Below are positions 46,756 to 58,902 of a stretch of 64,000 bases of DNA, one piece after another. The translations under genes were made by a program, and so were the position numbers. The notes below the pieces were generated by a model that saw only the letters and a list, made by a program, of their open reading frames with translations, was not told where the DNA came from and made no database searches. Source of the stretch: Ulva prolifera. Lineage: Eukaryota > Chlorophyta > Ulvophyceae > Ulvales > Ulvaceae. Positions within the stretch are counted from its first letter, which is position 1; each line of letters begins with the position of its first letter. Location: the NCBI GenBank assembly GCA_023078555.1, contig CM041197.1, positions 1,143,501 through 1,207,500 on the forward strand, read 5' to 3'.

Positions 46756-49700
46756 TCACCGGCGGACAAACATCAGGGCGAAGGTGTCCCTGTACTGCAA
46801 GCTGATCTGCTCACCAACCAAGCACGAGTGCCACCAGGCCAAACACTCATTGGCCAGCGCGAGTGGTCGTGCCAGACGCATGATGCTGTGATGAGCTTGC
46901 ACTACAAAACATGCACGCCTCCAGGCCAGCTGGCCCACACTTGCACTGGATACGAGTGATGCGCACCAAGCAGCGTTTGCAGGCGCCACCAATAGCACTG
47001 CGAAGGGCTTTGCTCAGGCTAAGCACCAGTGTGGTGTCGGACAGAGGTGCACTCCTGGATGGAGCGATGTGGTCGGCCCGGGCGGCTGCCTGCTGCCCGA
47101 GTGTGTCAATCACTGCCGAGGTGTTGGGCAGCAGTTGCTCCATCGTCCTCGCCAGAGTCAAAGTCAGGGGCTTGCAACTGAGGCTCGTGCCACAGGCGGT
47201 CAGGACGACTCGGCATGGATCTGCGGTCCTGGCTCTCGTGCTGACCATCGCGTGCAGGCGCTTCAGCCATGAACCTGTCATCTTGCGGAGTCCCTGCAAA
47301 TATCACGCGCCTTGCAAGCATGCACAGCTGAGTTTGTCACGGTGTGGTCTGCGCGCAGCAGTATTGGGTCGCGATGCAGCATTTCCAGGGCTACCACCCA
47401 GAAATTAGAGCTGAATATTCGGGATTGTTCCATATGATCGGGCCTGACGACCCAACACTGGCCTGCAGTGGGGCCAGTGTCATGCTTCAGTTCAAATCAA
47501 GGTGTGCAGCTGACAGCAGGCTTGCAAATGCGCAGGCCTATTGTGTGAGGAAGCTGCTATCTGCTCAGGAATGTTCGCCACACAATCGCGGTGGTTGACA
47601 GCTCCAGTGGCCGGCATGTTGCCTTGACTTGTGAGCAGGCACACCTCATGAGCAGGGTTGTTAGACATTGCTTGGACTGCGGCACCCACAGCAGCGTTGA
47701 GGTTGGCAATGGTGACGCCGGTCCCAAGATGGGATCCAGCAATTTCAGATACCGCCCCGGCTGTGTCCCTCCACTGTGCGGATGCTGCCATGGAGAGGAA
47801 ATCACATTGTAGTCTGGGATTTGTCACCTGAACGCAGGAACACGCCATTCCATCTGTTCACGAGAAAATGAAACCCAGTTTGACAACTAGGTTGCCTTTG
47901 TCGTGCGCATGTGCAGGCAGCAGTGAATATCCAAGACTGGCAGAAACTGTGTACTGAGTCTGGGAGAGGAACAGTATGACTGATGTATGTCTCTGGAACC
48001 AGCCTGCACTGAGAGCAGAGCCACACTGTCCCGGGCATAATGCGGATGAGTAATCATGAAGCATACTGAGTTTGAGCATCTCTTGCAATCATCCCCACGA
48101 TCAAGCCAGTGCCTGGTGATGATTTGGCCACCTTGCTCAAGGTTCAGCCTCCCGCCGGAGACAGAAGCCAGCTGAGAGCCCGCCTCCCTGACAAAGCGGT
48201 ACTGGACAACGGCCTCGTATGCGCACATCTTCTCCAGGTCATCAGACGCAGCCTGCAGCTCATGTCACAGATTGCGTCCTTCGTGATCTCCTTTCAGCTC
48301 GTGTCATTTCTCACTTGTCACCCTTGCACTTACAGCACTGGCCAACCACAGCTGCCACAGGCAGACCATGCTCCCTTCAACATGCCCGGTAGCAGTCCAA
48401 CAGTCAACCAAGACAACGCCGAAACCATGAGCCGGCATAGGCAGATGTACGTCGGAATGATGCTACTGAAGTGGGGAGCACATGCCCGCTGACTGCAAAT
48501 ACCGATGCATCACACAAGGCAGGCCCCGGACATGTGCCAGTCGGAGCAAGAGGGCCACATCACATGATTGTAAAACCTGTCGCAAAGGAACGCTGAATCG
48601 AGCACGGACAGAGGCAGGCAGTGCCGGCATGCTGAGAGCTGCAGCTGTGAACCAGCTGTGAAGCAGCTGGGCACGCACAGCAACTGTTGCCAGTGGCAGT
48701 GCGTGGCCTGCACGGATCCTGCTGAGGTACTTCTGGCACGTTGCCACCGAGGCCACTGAGAACGGCACGAGCTCAGAGAACACTTCAGCCACAGATATGA
48801 CGGCCTCGCCGAGTGACAGCAGGCGCAGCAGCGTCGAGGGCATCACAAAAGCACCCATGTCCATGTGAGCACTCTGCAGGGCCTGCACACAGTTGCTGGG
48901 TGCTGTCTCCTGATGTGGCGCACCGGGCTCTCATGTGCATGTCTTGACCAGCCGTTGGCAAGCTCGGATTTGCAGATAGCCGTCCATACAACTAGTCAGT
49001 GCACATGTTCAGTACACATTTTCAGTGCACACGTTCAGTGCACACGTTCAGTATCTTGTCCGCTGCAGACAACTGGTCAGTGCACATGTTCAGTGCACAT
49101 GTTCAGTGCACACGTTCAGTATCTTGTCCGCTCCAGAGAACTCTGTCATTTCATTTTTGAGATCAGCGTGATGCAGCAGGCTGAGGAATAGGTCAGATCA
49201 CACAGCAGCTCACACAGCCCACTTGCACATTCAGTGGCGTCACAGGGCGCCCAAAAGCATACACAGAGCTGAGCTCAGGCGGCAGAGATGTATCCCGATG
49301 ATCCGCACACGGCGTTTTCAATGTAAAGTAAAGTAAATCTGAATTTACTGTGACTGACAGTGATCAAATTCCAGGTTGCACAAGACAACACATGCCCCAA
49401 TGGTGCTCTCGCCATACGATGGAGCCTGTAGTCGAATCTACAGCAGAATGCGATGTTTTCAACGGATGCTTCAGTGGTGATTGTCAGCACTATAGCCAGA
49501 GCATCGAGTCTGGGCATCATCCTGAGCATGAGGAGCAGCAGGACAGGTTGGCAGGCGCCTAGGCAGAAATAGACTCCATACCCCCACGTTGGGGGCGCAC
49601 CAGCGTGATGTACTGGGGCAGTGCAACATCAGGTGGTTGCTGATCATGATGCAGAGCACCACCAACGTCACTACGATGGCTTGGTTGTGCTCGTTGCGCT

Positions 49701-51124
49701 GTATGTGAGAGAGTCTGTTGTGCTGTATGTGAGAGAGTCTGTTGCTGGACATTTGTGGGACATGAGCCTGAATCATGAGCTGGCCAATACCGGGATCCTC
49801 TAAGCGACTGATCATTGCATGCTTCAGTTCCCTGATTTGCAAATGCTTTCTCCACTGGCATTGGATGCCTCTTTTGCTCGCAATGAGTTGGTGGCCGCCA
49901 TTTGCCTGACACTAGAGATGCCCCGTTGATGGGCTTTCCATCGGCTGGCAGCACAGTGAGATCTGATGGATGATCCAGGCGATACTGTGGCTGAACCAGT
50001 TCGTGGTGTGCTGGACAGCATCGCTGTGAGGGTGTTAGACACCTGCTCTGCTCCAGATTCTTTGGGATGACTCCATGATTGGCACGCGGTACGACAGATT
50101 GGGTCTGCTTGGCCGGATGGAGGTTTACGAATGGAGCAGTGTGAGTGGCACGCTGTGACTGGCTACCAAGAGTACCTGCTCTAGGAATGCTTGATTCCAG
50201 TGATGGCACGGCAACACCGGCAGCACCTATCTCCTGGGGCCCGCAGCTGTCAGATAGGAGGACCTTGCTGTGCCGCCCCAACAGAGTGGATGGTGAACCG
50301 TCCGAGATGATCGTCAAAGTCAATGTCTCCATCCTGTCATGTCTGCTTGACGAAGTATGAAGGAGCTCAGGCACTGGAAACACCTGCCGAGAACGAGCAG
50401 GTCAGCATGAGATACCGTAAATTCAGCAGTATTTCAACCCTTATGACCCTTGTGCAGCAGCGTGCAGCACCGTGGAGCGCAAGCATCAACTTGAAATGGG
50501 GTGAAGCCCGCCTAGAATCAGTCGCGAGAACAGAGACCAATGGCTACTGCTGAACAATCGACGATATTGTATGCTGGCATATGCGTTAGACAAGACATCC
50601 TTGGCAATAGATACATGACCCCGCACCCCGCACTCGCAGAACTGCTTCGCCATGGAGAACACTTCAACCAAATGGAATCGTGTATCAGCTAGTATATTTC
50701 GGCTCCAATGTCCGCCAAGAGCTTTCCAATTCGCTGCGTCCTGCCAGATGGCAGCATGCCGCTGAGTCTGGAGCGTCACTGTCTCCACTAAAGACGTAAA
50801 CATAGACTGCTCATGAACCTTAACGGAAACGGATGCCACTGGTTTATACACACATCCATCGCACCCTAAGTCAGCTAGAGCAACGCATTTGATCACAGCA
50901 ACTCTGCTGAGTTCGGGAATCGCCATCGGGCCCGCAATGGCGATGGTAAACGCACACGCCCCGGTAAGATGACCAGTTACAGTGAAGTGTTGTGTCTCGT
51001 TGCGGATTTTAAGCAGTGGTTCGCTGCAGTGGTGGCCGATGAAAGACGCTGCTCGGTACAGGCGCCTGAAATGCATGACTTCCGGAATTCTGTGCAGTGC
51101 CAGGCTTTGAACGATATGTGTCAC
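46756..51124 (-). CDS. Unknown multi-exon gene G1 (paralogue of G2)
   Basis: Family not recognised. Exons supported by pairing with G2 are: a, ending 50627 (..SVSVKVHEQSMFTSLVETV, QTQRHAAIWQDA, FHLVEVFSMAKQFC); b, ending about 49601 (IISDGSPSTLLG near its start); c, 48882-48679 (MPSTLLRLLSLGEAVIS); d, starting 48252 (DDLEKMCAYEAVV); e, 47827-47645 (PRLQCDFLSMAASAQWRD); f, 47293-46967 (GLRKMTGSWLKRL, ending ACKRCL). A short last exon at 46794-46756 (YRDTFALMFVRR-stop) is plausible. Introns are GT..AG, several with GTGCG donors. No transmembrane segment, signal peptide or catalytic motif stands out. The 5' end is uncertain. A MITE and a 13-mer minisatellite lie in its introns. Confidence 0.6.
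47360..47459. mobile_element. MITE-like element, second copy
   Basis: Exactly 100 bp and inverted relative to the 6.69 kb copy. It starts AGTATTGGGTCG and ends CGACCCAACACT, and shares internal blocks such as GCAGCATTTCCAGG, ACCCAGAAATTAGA and CATATGATCG. Flanks GCGCGCAGC / GGCCTGCAG are only weakly similar, so the target duplication has decayed. It lies between exons of the unknown minus-strand gene G1, i.e. in an intron. Confidence 0.75.
48997..49130 (+). repeat. 13-mer minisatellite with higher-order duplication
   Basis: Units CAGTGCACATGTT / CAGTGCACACGTT occur in runs of four and then three. Each run is closed by CAGTATCTTGTCCGCT, so a block of about 70 bp is itself duplicated. It lies in an intron of gene G1. 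Confidence 0.88.
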
Positions 51125-52258
51125 GCTCGGGCCGTGGGACCGATCTGACAGCTCACAGTTGCAACTGCTACTATATATCAGAGGTGAATGCCGACTTCTG
51201 TACAGCGGGTCAGTCAGGTATCAGTACACGTCGTGAGGCTGTCATCTTGGTCGAGAATGGTGCTGAATGGCAAGGCTAAGCAGGTTCAGTGATACTCGGT
51301 CATCCACGGACACATTGCCCTCGCGCTCACTCGGTGAATGCTGATTCAGCGTGAACTATCATCGTGTGATGGCGAGTGTGCAGCTGTGCCTATCATTGCA
51401 GTGCTCAGATATCGAGGTATTTCTGGCAGATGTTGCTTCCAGCCCCAACGCCTGGGTCGTTGGATACACAGACCGTAAGGACAGGTCAGAAAGAAATCCT
51501 GGAGTAGCGCTGGGTTCTTCTCGGACAGCCTGGTTCACTAGCTACTATCTGTGGCGCTCGTCGAGAAACCTTGCTCCTATTTCGTGATGGAGCTGTAGAC
51601 TCAGTCCCGGCACTGGTGGCTTCCACTTGTACTGTACAAAAGTAGCCGCTTGATATCACCGGCAAGGTTATAGTCATCCTCGCGACTGGCTGCAGTCTGA
51701 GCGTATGTCTCTGGCGAGTGACAGACACTGTTGGTTACATGCACGTCCTCCCTACTCCGGGCCAGATACCGCATCTGGTGATCTCGTGGCCGCACCGGGC
51801 TGCTCCTTGCTGCTCGGAGACTGCTGTGAAAATCTCGGGCTTGTCCTGGTTCCGGCGCTGCCAGGTTGGACAGCCTGGCCGCAGTACCCCCGAGCACTGG
51901 CCTGCACCACATGAAGGCCCATCAGAGTGAGGACATCGATCTCAGCAAGGCTGATGCACAGCAATGGCAACTCAAGTGGAATCAGGCTGCGAGATAAAGC
52001 GCCCAGGGCAAGCAGATCACAGGCGCATGCACAGCAGCAAATATACATCCACATGCAGCCGACACAGACCCCGCCAACCACATGCTGCTCAGGAATCTAT
52101 GTAGCCCGAGCCAGCACAGTTTGGCTGTTTCGCAGCGGATTTTGCGCGCCCGGGGGGGGACCACCTTTTAGCGGGAGTGGATGACCCCCTGCCAGCACAC
52201 TGTGCACCACACGGCAGAGTTGGTCTTTAATGCAGTCCGCTGCATTCTACACTTTCAG

Positions 52259-55200
52259 TCACATTCTCCTCAGCAGACGGTACAATGTCAATGCGCTGGA
52301 GTGCACTTCTCGCTTCTCAGAATTCCTGATGGACGACAAGCAGAGCAGTTGTTGCGGTGCAAGTGGGCTTGACCACGGGAGCGTGCTGATCAACCGTGCA
52401 CGTACATGACCATGGCACGCCGAATTGGACGTCGGGACGGAAGGTAGCCGGTTCCTGAGGACAGAGAGGTGACGAGTTCGGCAGCCCACCCAGTCGGGAC
52501 AGTGGCCGAATTGGAGGACTAAGTGCGCTGTGTAACAAGTGCCGAGCTTGAGAGGCAGGTAGCACTGCAGGATCGGACCCCCCACGGAAGAAAAAGGAAT
52601 AGGAACACCATTCATGGAACTGGGTGCACTGTGAGACAACTGCACGCCAGGGGAAGAGTGGACGCACGCACCAGGCAGCGTTTGATGCAATTCTGCATGG
52701 CGCTGTGGAGCTTGCCGCTAACACAGTATGCCTCCGTCCCCACCGGGTCGCCTTCTGCAGGGCTCCTGGTCTCGCGGTCAAGGACGATCTCTGATGCATG
52801 CGCAAGCGAGTAATGCCCGAGAATGCTCCCAAAGTCTGGAGTCCCATCAAGCAGCCTGTGTATTGAGTTGGATTCGACAAGTCGCAGCGGCAACACGGAG
52901 AACTTGCTTGAGAAGTTTTGAAACTGGACGACGCATGAGTCTGTTTTCGCGACTGCTGCTTTGATCAGTCTGTCGAGCCGCTTCAGCCAAGCAGTTGTCA
53001 TTCGGATCAGGCCCTGCATGGCCCGAAACTTGTTTGTAGGTCATTGGCCCAGCAAAGAAGATTCTCGTAATGTGAAGTCGATATTTTACTTCCGTTTGAC
53101 ATGGTCAACATATTCTGTCAATGCACCAGAATTTGAACAACAGCAGCTACTCCTGGCTGTGCACACAGCACCGACGAGAACGGTACACCAGGGAACCTCA
53201 ATCGTTGCAAACTCGATCTGCTGCTATCAGCAAATACCGCATCAAGTGCACATTGCATGAACAAGGGGGATCCAGGAGAGCATCGCAGGTCAGCGCACAA
53301 TACAATCTGCAACAAACAGATGGCGAAGCCGATCCGCGTGCCCTCAGATCCCACATTGCGCTGAGCACGCCGATGGACATGCTCACAGGCATCTCCGAGA
53401 TGCGGAGCTGCTGTGTTCTGAACAAATCTTGGCACAATAGATCATTCACTGCTGGGCAGGAAGCAGATGCACATCAACATGTCAGGACAGTCAAGGCCAT
53501 CACCACAAATGACACACAGTCTTCGGTGGCATTTCCTGACCACGCAAGCTGCCACTCCAGGGGAATAGTGGGCATACCTGATGTGACGGATCTGTTTGCA
53601 TAGCTTCCACGACGGCCTTGGCAAGGTCCGCCAGTTCCCCTGTTCTCAGGTCACGTCCACGGTATGGCACACACAGCTCCGCGATGGGCTTCACTTCATC
53701 CCGCCACTGCTTCGACACTGCCATGGCAAAAAAGTCACATTGTAGACGCGGAACTATCACCTATGAATGAACAGCCATTGTGAGATACACGCGTCGCAGT
53801 GCGGTGCACTGGCAGGCTCCAGGTACAGCGTGAGGACCACACCCGCTTGGAAAAGCCTAGCCTGGGTTGTAGCCGCTTGCCACTGATCTCCTTGGAAATT
53901 TCTGCAGACACTTCGTTGATGTCTGCTCCTTCAGCAAGGCCATGCTTGGATATGTCAGAGATTGACTCGTCCTGCAGCAGTTGCATGGCAGCGGTGTCGT
54001 AATCACAGGCCTTCTCCATGTCAGCTACTGCAGCCTGCACAGCAAGTTTGAGTTACATCAGATTCAACCAACGTGCTGAAGCAGACAACAGAGGAATTGG
54101 TCATGGGCTGCGGTGGCTGGAGCAGGAACGAGGGGCAGCCAGGGCATGTAGGGCCCGCACCGATGCGGCTGCTGCGGGCAGCATGTCCTCTCCCTGGATC
54201 TTGGCGAGAAGCTTCTTGTATGGTAGTGGCACCCCCGCCGAGAACGGCATGACCGCAGTGAAGACCTGGTCCACGGTGATGACTGCCGGGCCGAGCGAGA
54301 GGAGGCGAAGCAGAGTTGAGGGCAGGACGTATGAGCACACATCCCGGCGTACTGTTCTGATGGCCTGCACGCATGCATCTGTTCAAACACGGTAAACGTG
54401 GGAGATCAATTGGGGGTCGATCCGAGTGCACATGGCAGTGGTTTCGTATGACGCCCATGTGGATAATGCATCTGTGATGGAGCATATGACATCATGATCA
54501 TTGTCGGTTTCCGCCGATGGCAGTAGGATCGAATCCGCTTCACCATGTTCGTCGGGAAATCTGGAGTCACTGGAAGTGTCTGTGTCTGGAGGTGGTTAGG
54601 AGTGATAGTGTCTTCAAGTGCATTCGTTCCGCTCGGTGCGAATGTGTTTGCAGGGATTTACGGCTAGCATGCAAACATCAATGGATGTATCGAACAGGCG
54701 ATGGCTTCACCTGCCAAAAAACCCTGGAACCAGAGACTTCTGTTGAATCTGCCACGACGCATGCAGCAGCTACTGCATGTTATTGCATGTTGGAAACTTT
54801 GGCCAGAGGATTGAAGTGTGTGATCGAAGCAGCACAGCACATCTTATGCTAGGCTGCCAGTGGCTGGGCAGGTTCAGTGAGGAGCACATGAATGCCAGAT
54901 GGTTTGTTGGATCTTAAAGCTGTATGCAAACATGCGGCTCAAACCACAACGTCAGCGGAGATTAACAGAGCAGAGCCGGGAGTGATCACAGTCATGGGCA
55001 ATTCCATCCTGGGCACTTCCATCCTTGAGATTCTTTGTAGCCTGTGGCGTGTGCATGGCACACTGCTCACGGTCTACTGGACAGATCTCCACAGTGTGTG
55101 TGGACTCCACACAATCAAACGAAGAATCGAATGCGAGAAGGCATGATGCGAGGAGACCTTCAGCACGATGTCGTATGAAACTGTATTTGAGGATGGGATA

Positions 55201-56883
55201 CGTACCAGAATCAGGTATGGTGGTACCAAGTGTGGTGACATGTCGCACTCATTATCGCACACCGCCACGGCTTTGTCACTGAGGGAGGCCTGGGCTCTTA
55301 GCAGCGGTGTCCGTCTCGTTTTTGCCGGTGCACTCCGTGACGTCCGGGCAGGTGACTGCCTTTTCTGCGCTGGCCGGTGTTCTACTGCAGTGCGCCATGG
55401 CGCGTCATTGGACACACCGTCTGCTCCGCTCCCCTCCTGAAAGCACTCATCTTGATCATGCCAGTGGCAAGCCAGTGGCAGATTGATTGATCATGTCAGG
55501 GGCAAGCCAGGTGTCAAGTGCGAGTCATGGCAAAGCGGTGCATCCACCTGTTCAGTGCCAAATGCTCGTGAACAGCAGCTGTCTCCACGGAGCATACCTG
55601 AGGCTTGAACGTTGAACCATCGAGACAGAGAGCGACAGTTCCCGGGGTGACTGTAACAAGTGATGGTTGATCAGGCGATTGGCCCTGTAGGTTTGCTGGA
55701 ATCACTTGTTCTGCAGGCTTCGTTCGTTTGTTGTAACTCTGTGGTGTACCAGATGTGGTAGCTGAACCTGCAGCGTTCCGCAGCGCTGCCCCATCAGTCT
55801 GAATGCTGCCATGTGAGAACAGTTTTCGAATCAGGTCATCTTCACTGCCTGAACGGAAGGCCAAGTCAAGCAGGTCCTGAGAGTCAAAGGAAGGCGTCTT
55901 GACACGAGATTCAGATGACGTGGATGGAAGAACTCGTCGTATCGGCGACAGTTGGCCATCGGGAACGTCGTTGTCGATCAGCTGCAAGAGCTTTGTACAG
56001 CATGCGTCAGATGATGGCTGCTGGGCTGGCAGAGATGCCGAAACAGAGTTCAACAGTCTGGGAGTGACAGGTTCCATGACTGGCTCGGGATGTCCACGTG
56101 GCGTGCACTCATGATGTAGTTCTGCCGGTGATGGAGGATGCTCTGGCAGAGGTGCAGGTTTGAATCCACATGCTTTATGGACCGGAGTAGACAAAGGGTG
56201 TGCGAGAAGAGTGCATGGAGAGCCATCAGACACAAGCGTGCAGTACAAAGTGTCCACAGAGCCTTGCTTACGTGTGTCTGAGAGGAACAGATTGGCTCCT
56301 GGGACGACCTGCGCGCCAGAAATGGCAGCAAAAAGTCCGAGTGCATACATTCCACATGGTGCATGGTGCCCGGAAGCAGCACACAGCACGCCTTGCCTCT
56401 GAGTAATTGTGATCTGGCGAGTACAAGTAGATGCACAGCGCAAGCGTCCACCGTGAACAGAATAATATTCAGAATTCTGAGATATGACATGCGCACAGAG
56501 ATTCAACCGTCGAGACTCACCCCAGTGCTGCAGAACTGCTGTGCCATTCGAAACACCTCCAGCAAGTGGAAGTGGGTATCATCAGAGCAACAGCGCCTCC
56601 AAAATCCACCTTGAGATTCCCATAAACATGCATCTTGCCATAGAGCGCCGTGGCGTTGCGTCTGTACTGTTACCGTCTCCAGCAGAGCATCCAAGGCGGA
56701 CGACGCATGCAGCTTTACAGATACAGACATTACCTCTTCGAAATTGACGCTGTGATCTTTGTGTTTTTCAAGAGCTACGCATCGAACCAGTGCGATGCGG
56801 CTTTGCCCCAGCATGGTATGGGAACGATCTAGCATGCCAACTCTGCAGATGTCAAATTTGCACGAAACATCAGCAGATTGCAG
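52259..56883 (-). CDS. Unknown multi-exon gene G2 (paralogue of G1)
   Basis: Tandem relative of G1, same strand. Supported exons: a, 56883-56521 (SVSVKLHASSALDALLETV, QTQRHGALWQDA, FHLLEVFRMAQQFC); b, ending 55598 (LVSDGSPCTLLA, then a long Ser/Pro-rich stretch with PQ just before a GTATGC donor); c, 54364-54161 (LPSTLLRLLSLGPAVIT); d, starting 54034 (ADMEKACDYDTAA); e, 53760-53578 (PRLQCDFFAMAVSKQWRD); f, 53013-52672 (GLIRMTTAWLKRL, ending NCIKRCL). Exons c (204 nt) and e (183 nt) have exactly the same length as in G1 and the order is identical. The last exon and the start are not settled; an open segment at 57867-57770 (VNEGTLDIPVHIDNDG) might belong to it. Function unknown; b is the least conserved part and may be a disordered linker. 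Confidence 0.6.
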
Positions 56884-58902
56884 CTATATGCAGCAAAGTT
56901 TACAGCGTCGCAGTGCGCAGCGTTGTGCACTTTTGTATGCTTCTTGAACGAGCCCGGGCGATCAGAGCAATGGCATCAGGTGACATCATGACATCGCGAC
57001 AACGTGCTGGCCTCACCACAGGACACTTGGGGCCGGCGGACGGTTCCTGTTGAACCTTATGTGTATATGAAGAGGCCGTGCGTTTCTCAAAGGTCGCATG
57101 CGGTTGCCTGCTTGCAACTGCAATATCGACGCTTAGCAACCCGCCAGCACGCTAGGGCACGTTCCCATGTGGTATGGTTTCCCGTTGCCCTCTCTACGAC
57201 GCCGTAGCATATTTTATACCTAGCTAGGATTTTTCCGTTCTCCTGGACCTAAGACATGTTCAGTGCTGTTGCCGATGTGCTCAAGAGGCTTCCTTGATGC
57301 TGCCCCGCCGCTTGATAATAGTTCGCAAGAGTTCCGTCTGCAACAACTTGAGTGACGCAGCACTTCAAGTGATCTAGAAACAGTGTGTAGGGCAGTGTTG
57401 CTTTTCTGGTCGGACCAGAGCCTCGCGAGGCTCTGGCCACGTAAGACATGCACTGAACAGCTTGGAGTCGTCTGGCGATGCGATCTGACGTGTCCATGGT
57501 ACGCAGAGCGTTTTAACATGATATGTGAAGGTATGCTCAGGCTATTTTAGTAGCTTTGTGGCGGAACGTCAGCTCTCACACGCCAAGCCGCACGGTTGCC
57601 ATGTGCTTGTGTGCCCATCTTCTTGATCACTGATCATCTGGCCTATTCGGCAGCCTCCAGTGATAATTTTGCAATGTAATTGTATATTATATAATACCTG
57701 TGACTCCTGTTGCCTGATCGGACCTTGCTGCTGAAGTACTGAGGTCCCCAGTGCACTGAGCACTGACTACCCCAGGAACAGCGAATGATCGCCTGCAAAC
57801 CATCATTGTCAATATGTACCGGTATATCAAGTGTGCCTTCATTGACGAAGACCCAAACATCATACATGGCATCAGCTATCGTTTCTCAATCCATCTCCTC
57901 TAGCAACGGCGGTGAGGGGCCAGATTCTACCTGTGTGTTCATTGGATGTTATTCAAACTTTCCTGCTGGCTTGTGATGGTGAATGTCCGGGTCAGGTCTG
58001 CTGAGGCAATGATGATCAGACCACGGTTTAGATCCATTTCATCAGCACAACTCAGCTGGATTTCCTATTAGAGTGTTGTGATTCCGTTCTTGTGGGAACA
58101 TCAACCGTCAATCCAGTGAGCATGCAGCAGATCACTACGGTGCATTGCTCTGTGCAAAGACAGTGAGATACTGTTTGCTGCATGCACAGCAGCAGCTGTG
58201 TACCACCCAGCTGTATGCGGGTATAGTTTGCAAAAGCATCTCACAACTATGATGGAATTATTTCGCAATTACATTATTTAGAGAAGTACACTAGCTCATC
58301 CAGAGAAACTAGAGGCTAGGCACCTCAGGTAGACATCATTCTCTGATTCATCGATGGGACTCATATCAATGCTCCACATCCTGACATCCCAAAAATCCAA
58401 ATAAATCGAAACAATTTTCACAGCTCTGAGCAGACACCAATGTCACCAGGCGACACTGGACTGACAACACGCTTGCTCTGTGAAAACACTCCATCACGAA
58501 GTCTCTGTCTGCAAGACGCCCCTGTCACTTCACCGAGATGCTCAGCCCCTCGGGACGGGTGTGGGCTGGTCGCTTCAAGATGGTGATGCAATCGACCAGT
58601 AGCTCACGGAGGATTTCTTAGTGTGTGTCCTCGTTAGCCTGCTGCACATGCACACAATGGTTGTCAGAACGCAAACACAACATACCAGAGAGATGCTCCG
58701 ACGCTGCACCCAGCACTCCACAAAACTCACCTGATGCTACATCGCAGTTCCAAACAGAGTCCCTCAAGGACAATTTTCACTAATTTTTATAGTGAAATGC
58801 GGGCGTGCATGAGTGCGTGGCTGTGTACATGTGGTGTGTTCGTGGAGCGGTTGCATGGACTTCCTAAATAACCTTCAAGTTGGATCACATAGACACTCTT
58901 CT
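56884..58902. other. Upstream of G2 and downstream of the Ala-rich gene
   Basis: Mostly without recognisable coding. A minus-strand open segment at 57867-57770 (VWVFVNEGTLDIPVHIDNDG) looks protein-like and may be a 5' exon of G2. The part 58000-58880 is AT-richer and empty as far as I can see. Confidence 0.4.

Noticed and set aside
49003-49130. CRISPR-like spaced repeats
   Set aside because: Units are directly tandem without unique spacers and the DNA is eukaryotic; it is a minisatellite.
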